A stretch of DNA of 64,000 nt from Malachius bipustulatus (lineage: Eukaryota; Arthropoda; Insecta; Coleoptera; Melyridae), in assembly GCA_910589415.1 (NCBI GenBank), contig OU342630.1, forward strand, positions 2,604,001-2,668,000, read 5' to 3'. Shown here piece after piece: positions 55,306-64,000 of this stretch (the stretch's first letter is position 1; each line of letters begins with the position of its first letter). The notes below the pieces were generated by a model. It saw only the letters and a program-made list of their open reading frames with translations, was not told the origin of the DNA and searched no databases. The translations under genes and the position numbers were made by a program.

Positions 55306-58297
55306 ATCTTATGATCACAGAAACGAACTATTTCAAAATGTCGAAACTGACATATCTGCCATTCGTAAATTGGGGTAAATATAACTGACGTCTAACCTCT
55401 TAACACAAAAAAAAATACAACATATTCAAAAATTTGAACAAATTTCTCACTAGAAATCATCACCACATCACTTATTATTATCGACATTTTAATAGAAATT
55501 GTGTAGAGTAGATTAGAATTGAAGATTTTCGATTTTCGATTTTGACGTTTCAAAAGTAGAGGTTCCACTGGTTTGAAATTGTTTTAAAACCATTGAACCA
55601 ATTTTAATTCCGACGTCATTAGTTTGAACAAGAAAATGATATGTTTCGAAATCATAGAAGTGGTTAATGGGCAGATTTTTTCATTAAGCGTCTTGTAAAG
55701 GTATTTTTTACCATTTTTTTAGGTTAGAAGTAGCTCGTTAAGTCGGGGCAATAACTAATCACCAGAATTCTACCGATTAAGGGACTTAACGAAATGAAAT
55801 GTCAAATGGATTGACTATTTTCATTCTAAATAAATACAATTTTGACTGAATCTAGTTTTTATTCAATAATCCACTAATTTAGAATACTTTTTGAATGATT
55901 ACTTATAGGTTTAATGAGAAAAAATAATGAAAATTGAATTTTTCATTCTTATCAATAGCACTAACTTTATTATACCTATCTATTAATAGTATGTAGGTAG
56001 GTACCCATAGCTTGACACCCACCCATTTCATTGATGAACTTTACCATAAGTAAGCCAAAATAATAATTTGAATACTTACCTTACGTTTAGATACTTCGTT
56101 ATTACTCAAATTATTACACCTACCTACTTCTTGGTAAAAAAGCTAGGAAGGTAATAAATGTGTTTCAAAAATAAATAAATAAAAAATAATCATCATTACT
56201 CCCGCAGGAGCCAATTCAAGTAGGTAATAACACAATCAGCCAATGTATTCTTAACTTCTTTTCTTTACTTTGCTACAGTATCTAAGTACTATTATTAAAT
56301 AATGAAACCAGCTAAGATTAAACAACTTTATTATGCATTACAGATTGACATTACATTGAAATAAAATAATAAATAGGTATGAAATGGTGTTTTCAGAATG
56401 TCTGAGCTCTCATTCATTTCTCTCATCTTCTGACAAAGAGGAACAGCACCGGGTGAGTCTCAGAAGTCCTAGAGACAGGTAATCTAGTCCTGTTGACACT
56501 TTCGAACTATTCACTCACATTTAAATTATTGTCTGTTTAGTTTTTAACACAATAATAACACAAAACACAACACACAACAGCAGCTTGCAGTTAGCGCGGG
56601 CTCATAGGTAGATACCTGGCACTGACAACTAACCCAACTTATTATTTTTCACAGTGACAGAGACGCCTGGCCCGACCGCGTGACGTGGACGTGGAGTATT
56701 CTATTTTCTATTATTTCACCAGCATCGGAACCTTTCGGTCCGTAGCCTCTCGTAGGCACAGCCATTCGTTTGAATTCGGCCCAAAAACTCATTAAATTCC
56801 TCATTAAATATGGCGACTTCCGTCTTTAACTAATAGCCCCCTAGGACCTGGAATGTTTTGCTTTATAATACCCGATCGAAACTTAATTTTTCATTAAGAC
56901 TAATAGCCCGTTTGTTAACGAGCTACTTAATGAGCCTTTATAATATTGGCTGTTAAGGATGGATTTAACGAAAACCAAATGGTAATACACAACAATTTTT
57001 TATTTCCAATTCCACCAGTGGCATTCGTGCCAGTTTTTTATATGCATTCTTGTGGGAAAAATGACTTTTGATATCCTCATTGTTGGATTTATTAATAATA
57101 ATTGTTGTTATTATTGGAATGAAATAAATCACATTCAAAACTAGAACCTACGAAAATAATTTTATATTTTCTTGTATACTTATCAAGGTTATTCAGATTC
57201 CTGCTATTTGATAAGAATCATCGTCGACCGAAAAAATAAGTATTATGTATTTATAATAAAATGAAATAAAATTCATTCCTGTTTTATATTCAATAATAAA
57301 CGTCTAAATTAAATTCGCTTGTTTAAATAATAAAAACCTCCCCATTTCCTACACTCATTATTCAGTATTAGGTAATCGGGTGTGTATTTATAGTATATTA
57401 TGGAACAAAACTGTAGTTGATTATGTTTTTTATACAAAAAATCTGCTGATGAAATTTTTGTAAATTTTCAAGTTAATTTTGAAATATTAAAATATAAACC
57501 ATTCGGATACTTACTACTTCTTAAAAGTAGTAAGTTCTTAACATTATTGGTATTTGTAGATAATATTTTAGGGGCTTTATTATTTCCGGAAAACAAATAC
57601 GATAAAGGAAACAATCGTCGAGGAGTCTGTGAAATCCTCTGTAATCCGCCATTTCCAGGGATTAAAGGGGCTCTGAAGGACGGACTGCGTGTTGAAAGCC
57701 GCAAAGGGCTGCTTAAAATCCGCCGCCTTGTACTTCATTTTTCCTGGATAATCTTCTTAATAAAGTAAACTCGCAACAATCCATGGTGTTTGCATCAAGT
57801 TCATCAAGGACTTCCCTTCTCCCCGAAATTCCTATTCTAAGGAGTTCAGGCGACTTTAAGAAACCGGCAGGATTGCCAGTTTTTGTTATTTGTTCTGTAC
57901 AGACTTGAAAAAAAATGAGAGAGAATGCCTAAGCGCCATATAGGCCTATTACAGAATGTTTTTTATTTATTTAGTTTTTATATTTGTGAATACCTACTAA
58001 ATTTTTAAACTACTAAATTCTAAAAATTTTCAACTCCACTATATAAACATTTTTGCTCATCTGTCGAATAACTAGATAATACTTGCATTGTATATCAAGG
58101 GCACAAAGGAGCGTTTTTCAGCTATTATAACTTATTACTGGCCCGAGCCTAAGCGAGGGCCGATGTCATACGAGCTTAAATTCGCTTTGTCCCGGCCGAG
58201 TCATACCTACACGATATTTTTTAGCGCGAGCGCGTTTGGACACTGAAAGCTTGAATGTAAAACTATCAACCGTCGTCAATTAGAGATAGATGGCAAC
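55306..58297. other. No gene recognised
   Basis: AT-rich DNA. A GC-richer block at 57560-57900 (CCGCCATTTCCAGGGATTAA and neighbours) and another at 56600-56780 stand out. They give only short frames without domains. A CG-rich patch at 58140-58240 (GAGCCTAAGCGAGGGCC) precedes the small ORF at 58298 and could be promoter-like, but this is weak. Confidence 0.4.
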
Positions 58298-58555
58298 ATG
58301 GCGACTGAACAGTTGGGAACTAATCATGCTTCTGCAAATAAGTGTATAAAGTGCGACAGTAAAGTGAAAAATGGACCCAAATGTATAAATTCTGATGCCA
58401 TAATGCACCCTGCCTGCAGTAAAATACCCATTAAAAGTCAAAGAGTGGAATATGTTCATGAAAACTCAATTAAGTGTTGTGGCTATGGGGACGACCTTGT
58501 TGACTCTGATAAGGAAGACAACGTCACTAGCATAACCACGATGAAAAGTGTGTAA
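58298..58555 (+). CDS. Small hypothetical ORF with a Cys/His zinc-binding-like pattern
   Basis: 85 codons. Residues ~17-46 carry CIKCDSKVKNGPKCINSDAI followed by MHPACSK, a C-x2-C...C...H-x2-C arrangement like half of a PHD or similar finger. CC appears again near residue 59. Comparable short Cys-rich domains occur in ORF1 proteins of insect non-LTR elements and in multi-copy insect proteins. The expected continuation is absent: an acidic tail (DDLVDSDKEDN) leads to a stop. It could be a first exon or a truncated remnant. No function assigned. Confidence 0.4.
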   Translation: MATEQLGTNHASANKCIKCDSKVKNGPKCINSDAIMHPACSKIPIKSQRVEYVHENSIKCCGYGDDLVDSDKEDNVTSITTMKSV

Positions 58556-58664
58556 AAGTTTTACAAAGTTTTAAATGTAACGTGAGTGTTTTCGACTGTG
58601 TAATGTTCAAATGTGTTCCCTATTGGAAACTAATTAAAAAAAAAGTTTTTGACTGGATGTAACT

Positions 58665-58733
58665 ATCGTGTGAGCAAATGAAAACATAATTTAGGTAGGC
58701 CTTGGAAAAAAATTTCATGTCTTAGATTGGATC
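58665..58733 (+). repeat. Inverted repeat, left arm
   Basis: ATCGTGTGAGCAAATGAAAA onward matches the reverse complement of 59991-60060 with about three mismatches. 1.26 kb separates the arms. Part of it (AGGCTTAGGAAAA-like, ATCTGTAAAA) resembles the hairpin at 38664-38778. Confidence 0.75.
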
Positions 58734-59990
58734 TGTAAAACTGTAAAATGAAAATTTTGGTTTTGTAAAATCGTAAACTAATTCTGATATTGCCTTCTTC
58801 TTGTTTTCCAATTTTATTGTCAAATAATAATTATTTTGACATTTGCTGAAATAAGGTCGTGCATCAGGTTGTTAAAATTAGTTTTGCATTTCTTGAATAA
58901 CGCGGAGATAAATTATTCGGAGATTGTTCCAGTTACCGTGAAGTTTGTTGGATTGACAGTGTAAAACCCGTAAAAATGTCATCTTCAAACCAAAGCCATA
59001 ATTATTAATACCTATTAATAGTTTTTCTTAGTCTGCAGTTTGCCCTTTGTAAAATGGTAGGTATTTATTTAAGGCCCTATTACTTATCGAATTATCTAAT
59101 AAGGTATTTGCACGTGAGTGTTTAACATAAACACACATGCACCAGAAAGAATCCACCAAAAGATATAAAAATAAAATCAAACAAGAATAAAGTAACATAA
59201 CCAAGAAAATGGGAATAAATCCACAAATGTTTACACCATTTATTAGGAACGTTCTTCCTACTATGCACTCATGCTCATGATAAAAGTAAGGTCTGTGATC
59301 TGTAGATCTAGTGGTGGCCATTTTTTAAGAGGGCAAACTCTTCTGGAAGTAACGTTTATAAATTTTTGGTGGATAGTCGCTCGCCCAATTTTTTTTTCGA
59401 AAAACTATTGTATGTCTGTGCTTCTCCTAAATAGCTGTACCAACGGATTCTTGCCTTGTCACACCCTTACCTAAAAAAGTCATGATAAGTGGTATGGTTT
59501 AAAAAACACAAAAACGGCTCTGAAGGTGGAATGCGTTCATAAACAGAAATTGACGTTTATGTGTAACAACCATAGTGATGCCTTACATTTTCCGGAATAT
59601 CGTCCATTTGTGTTTTTCCATTTTATAAACATCATAATTCGAACGAGAAAGCAAAGGAAATAATAATTTAAAAGTAGTAGATTATGTACCTGTCAGATTC
59701 ACACTTTTTTAAATTTAATACTAATTTTTGTAATTTACTAATATTATGCACAGAATTGATTCACCCATGTGTTTCTTCAAAACTCCGAGTGCACTTCAAG
59801 CGTCGTCATCGGCAATTTATGAACGATGTTAGATTTTTATCCAATCAAGCGAACTGGTTATTTTATGAACGCATCCAGAGTTTTTCATGTATGATGCAAA
59901 GTGTAATTCATGAACGCACCCCAGACCACTCAAAATCACAAAATAAGAAAAATAAGACATTCAAAATAGATGACAGTGATTTTATCGTAG
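58734..59990. other. Sequence between inverted arms; no gene recognised
   Basis: Frames of up to ~130 codons exist (59684-60076) but lack domains and run across the repeat arm. I do not call them genes. Confidence 0.4.
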
Positions 59991-60060
59991 GATTCAATCT
60001 AAGACATGAAATTTTTTTCCAGGGCCTACCTAAATTATGTTTTCATTTGCTCACACGATA
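59991..60060 (-). repeat. Inverted repeat, right arm
   Basis: Reverse complement of 58665-58733. Confidence 0.75.
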
Positions 60061-60314
60061 TATACTCACCCATTAAAATCCAGACAGAGGTACCTAATGC
60101 CTGGATAACAAGGAAGCTCTGATGTTCATAAGACATAGCTTAAACAATTTGATCATCTGCTACTCCTGAAGAAGACTTGGAATAAGTCGAAATATAGAGA
60201 TTCATGCATAAGAGATCTTTCATTTGATGCCAAAAACAAGAGTGACCGCAAGCCCTTATATTGTTCATATTTCATCTAGTTTTCTACGGTCAGTACTAAG
60301 TCTTTTCTAACAAC

Positions 60315-60735
60315 ATAGTTGAGAGTGAGATTCATGAAAGCTTCGCAAACAATCAACGACTCCTAGCAGTACTCTTTGATCTGGAGAAAGCGTTCGATCA
60401 AGCTTGGCGACACCGAATAATAAAAATATTAATACATTTGGAACATAACAGGTAATATTACCACCTTTATAGATAATTTCCTCTCGAACAGAGCATTTAG
60501 AACCAAAACGAATGGCCAGCTATCAAGCACTAAAGAACTGGAAAATGGAGTCCCACAAAGGTCTGTTATCAGTAGCACCCTATTCCTAATTGCTATAATT
60601 GACATTTTCGTTAATATTCCCCCAATTAAAATGAATATGTTTGCAGACGACTTGCACATACATATATGTGAAAGGATCGAACCTGGAATTTTTAGCAAGC
60701 CTAATTCAACAGACCTTCAGGAATTATTGCAATTT
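60315..60735 (+). pseudogene. Decayed non-LTR retrotransposon reverse transcriptase fragment (Jockey/R1-like)
   Basis: Reading one frame to about 60452 gives LLAVLFDLEKAFDQAWRHRI (RT motif A). After a frameshift with a stop, the next frame gives FLSNRAFRTKTNG, ENGVPQRSVISSTLF (motif B, with the usual PQG changed to PQR) and NMFADDLHIHI (motif C, with the catalytic ADD). The order and spacing are those of a LINE RT. No ORF1, endonuclease or 3' tail is visible, so it is a short internal relic. Confidence 0.8.
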
Positions 60736-60840
60736 CTATTTATTATTTTCGTACAATTTGGAAGTTTGCTTCTGTAGTGTGCCAGATAATAAAATAAAAA
60801 AAATTATGCAAAATTATTTATTCTATTTACTAATAAAAAC

Positions 60841-61679
60841 TGTTAAAATTGGCCTGTGAATTTTCTTCGACCTCTGTGATGTTGTCCACGTGCGTGCTTT
60901 ACCAAAACAATGAGTAAATTTCATTTTTGAGCTAGCTGGCTGCTAAATAGCGTTCTTTATCTACCTAAATTAGCTCGGGGTGGAATTGAATTTTATAAAT
61001 TGGCGCCCAACTTGGGACTATTGTTATTTAGAGTTCCTGGGGACTCTTAAAGTTATAATAATTGCTCTGTTTAGATTTTTGAAAATTTTTTGTTTGGCAT
61101 TATTGCTACACTTGAGCGGCGGATCAGGCTGAAGAGTTCAAGAAAGGCGATTTTACACTTATTGCAATAACAACTGATATCCAGATAGTTTTCAATTTTC
61201 GGTCTCCAATTTTTTTAATTTTTACTAATCCTTACAGTAAAGTTAAAATTTTGCATGAAAATCTCAGGTATCAATTTTGCAGGAAAATGGTGTTTATTTA
61301 TTTCGGTTCTTCATACCTAAGTCTGAAATTTTATTACTTTCTTTCAGGAGAATTCTCAGGGGTAATACCGCGAGAGCTAAGATTTAGCCGGAAATTTTTA
61401 TGCATTATGCGTCTCGAATACTTCCTTGCATTGGAAATTTAACGACAGCTGTTGAAAAAATCACCAGAGCGCTTTGCGCTTGATATAAAATGTAATTAAT
61501 TTATTATATTTAAAAAGCCGTTAAAATTGGCCTGTGAATTTTTTTTCGACCTGCAATGTTGTTTATATGTGTGCTTTGCCAAAAGGATATGTAAATTTAA
61601 TTTTTGAGCTAGCTGGCTGCTACATAACGTTTTTTTTTACCTCCCATAAATTTTATCGCGGTGGAATTGAATGTTATAA
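60841..61679 (+). mobile_element. Possible TRIM: short direct repeats with a gypsy-type primer site
   Basis: Direct repeats 60841-60999 and 61519-61679 share GTTAAAATTGGCCTGTGAAT and GAGCTAGCTGGCTGCTA at roughly 80% identity. TGGCGCCCAAC, the typical lysine-tRNA primer site of gypsy elements, starts at 61001 just after the first repeat. The internal 519 bp is non-coding. Against this reading, the repeat ends are not clean TG...CA and I find no polypurine tract or target duplication. Confidence 0.45.
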
Positions 61680-63715
61680 GGGAACAAGGGACGTCGAGAA
61701 GACTCTGCCGGCCTTGCTTTAAGGAACAATGGGGCGCCTATGTGTGCAATGGGCTACGGTTAACTTCCCAACGAACGTACGGGACCAGTAGAGTAGTCAC
61801 CGCATCCCAGCAAAGGACGATGGGTAGAAAACCTCATCTCCGAGAGAAGGTCAATGTCCGAGAGCCAGGACAAAGAAAGGCAAACAAAAAATGAGAGGGT
61901 TAGTGTGGGCAAGTAGAAAGCGTTAGGCTGGGATTTTTACTATCAAGTACGTAGGTACCTACCTTGCTTTTGCGAAGCGGTGCGGGATCGGTCGGTTTAA
62001 CGGCGTCGTAGGCTTAGGCACACACGGAATATAGCACAATAATAAGAGTATGACACAACAGGTATTATAGTACGAATTAAGAAGCTTGAATAAAAAATAT
62101 CAAACTGATCAAAGATTGTTCTAAAACTCTTCCAAAACTCTTTCAAAAAACTAAAACTTTATGAAGCTATGCTGCATTTTATATTCTCTGATTACCGCGT
62201 CGATCTCAAAATCGCAAAATGATGCCTATTCATTGGCCGTCCTCAGCAGGGCACGCCGGTCGCGAAAAAGTATTTCAGAGAAAATATTATTTTTAAAAAC
62301 AGTATTAAATTCCGATACGAAGTTAGTTTTTACAGGAAGATGGGAACTGCTATCGCTTCATTTGTCTTAAAAATTAACCTCTGGTTTGCATTTATTTCTC
62401 CTGTTTTTACGGTTTTATGAACATAAAAAATTGTTGGACAAAAAAATTCCCATCGTTCTTGAAGGATAAAAATAATGATCGACTGAATTAAATAGTACCA
62501 GAAAATATGAAAGTTATTGTAGATTTCAATAATTCCTGCCGTTATCTCACGGCATAGGTATGTAATCGGCTGTCGCCAGCGACAAGATCGCGGCACCCGG
62601 CCGGGCCGGGTTCCCAAAAATGCAACGATCGGAGAAAATATTTTCTATTCTTTTTACGAGGTGGCATTCATTTATTAAATAATATTTCTAACATTTGATT
62701 TAGCTAAGAGAAATTAACATCGACTACTATTCTCACTCTGAACATTAAATTACCTAAATTATGCTAATTCGGAAAGGGAAAAATAATGACTGTTCCTATT
62801 AAACGTAGCTATTTTCATAGCTTCATTAATAGTTATTTACATTACAAGCTACGAAAGTTCCCTTTTAGGTGTGAGGAGTATATTTAAATAGCCGAGGCGA
62901 AGCGTAGCGTAGCCGCGGATATTTAAAAACACCGAGCACCTGAAAGAGCTTTCTGGAACCGGGCCTCCTCCTTTCTCCTATCTCAAAAATAAAAGTCTAA
63001 CACTTACCTTAATTCAAAAATGGAGGGGGTGGTCATTGACAAGTCTCAATGTGTTTGCCCAGATTTATTAAATTGCAAAACACATTGGCATGTCGAGCAG
63101 GACATATCAAATTCAGAATGCCCTACTCAAATTTCAAAATGATTTACCAAAAATTTAAATTTAGAAAAAAAAAACAAATTTTATGATCGTCTAGGCCGAA
63201 AATAAATTTAACAAAATTGCAAAGAACTCAACAAAGCGTTGTGTTTATCCAGTCACAGTCAGTTGGATAAGATTTTCTCTGAAAATTCAGTACCGACTGA
63301 CCTGACTGGACCCGTAGTAACTTAAATTTTCAAAAATGATCTAACAAAATATATGCCAGGTGTATTGCTCACTCTTTCTGAGGTCTGTAACTCTAAAATT
63401 TCCCTGAAAATAAATCACTGTACTTGAGCAAGAAGGACATGAAGTTCAATGATTATTCCAACATTAAAATATTAAAAGTTTATTAAAATATTAATCTCAT
63501 TATTTGCAAATGATAACACATGATTAATTGGGAAAAACTCGAAACTTACACTAGAATATCCTACCTATATAAATACAAATAATTACAAAATATTTATGAT
63601 CAAAATTTCATTCTAATAATTCTTAAATTGGAGGAATATTTTCCTTTATCTACTGAGAAGTAGTTTATTTCAATTGAATATTCATAATAGTATATTATGC
63701 AACGAGCTTATAATG
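61680..63715. other. No gene recognised
   Basis: A GC-richer stretch at 61680-62030 and a CG-rich patch at 62890-62925 (CGAGGCGAAGCGTAGCG) stand out. Frames of 60-95 codons lack domains. The rest is AT-rich. Confidence 0.4.
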
Positions 63716-63802
63716 AAGGCTATTAATACGCGAGTATGATGGTTAAGATACGAGCCGTAGGCGAGTGTCTTAACCATCATAAGAGCGTATTAATAACCAT
63801 TA
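63716..63802. repeat. Hairpin-forming inverted repeat, about 85 bp
   Basis: AAGGCTATTAATACGC with ATGATGGTTAAGA on the left pairs with TCTTAACCATCAT and GCGTATTAATAACCATT on the right. The loop is about 17 nt (TACGAGCCGTAGGCGAG). No target duplication is obvious. Confidence 0.7.
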
Positions 63803-64000
63803 TCTGCGAGTTCCATACACTATTTTTTCTACGACCCTTTTTTATTTCATAGAAAATATTAAAAAATTATATATTTTAACAATGACCCGTGTACAATTGC
63901 GGATCATTGAGGTTAAGATCTATTTGCTTACGCATATTAGGTACCAAATTTTCTCTTCGTCGCTAAGATTATTCTGCTGAGACATGTTTTAGTATCAAGT

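Noticed and set aside
55720..56970. Possible terminal inverted repeats around TAACGAGCT words
   Set aside because: The matching words are short and scattered; I could not establish arms or a duplication.

Overview
The window is repeat-dominated insect genomic DNA. It is AT-rich and carries many short words of the TAGGTAGGTACCTACC type, BEL/Pao elements, an env-bearing errantivirus-type element and tRNA-derived SINEs. A moth or butterfly fits best (the env element resembles lepidopteran TED in layout and LTR size), but the order is an inference. I see no host gene I can name, no tRNA or rRNA gene and no CRISPR array.

Layout. 1-5212: small DNA-transposon remnants, two MITE-like elements, foldback repeats and AT-rich filler. 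5213-34896: one nested stack of LTR retrotransposons. The outer BEL/Pao element 'A' has 412-bp LTRs and target duplication GGTAC. It is split twice. Once by 'L', an 8.2-kb element of two 3.16-kb LTRs around 1.9 kb of apparently non-coding DNA (duplication AATT). Once by 'B', an errantivirus-type gag-pol-env element (277-bp LTRs, duplication CGCG). B is itself split by 'E', a second BEL/Pao element (353-bp LTRs, duplication CTATG) with one uninterrupted 1,804-residue polyprotein. Every boundary has a target-site duplication, so the insertion order is unambiguous: A, then L and B, then E inside B.

34897-47241: a patchwork of long palindromic (foldback) elements that start CAGGG and insert at TA, a local tandem duplication, a gag-only LTR element 'F', and two families with CCCAnACAGCA-like ends and arrays of short palindromic words. 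Two foldbacks have an empty-site copy in this same window, giving their exact borders. 47242-52155: AT-rich DNA and a solo LTR of the L family (duplication GTTT). 52156-55310: two tRNA-derived SINEs sharing a central domain, and exon-like pieces beside a duplicated ~0.4-kb segment. 55311-64000: mostly unannotatable DNA with a small zinc-binding-like ORF, a decayed non-LTR reverse-transcriptase fragment, a possible TRIM element and a perfect-looking hairpin.

Functionally, the coding content is retroelement machinery. E supplies a complete Gag-protease-RT-RNase H-integrase; B supplies errantivirus Gag, Pol (interrupted) and Env; A has the same architecture as E but is broken. L, F, the foldbacks, MITEs and SINEs encode no enzymes and must have been mobilised in trans.
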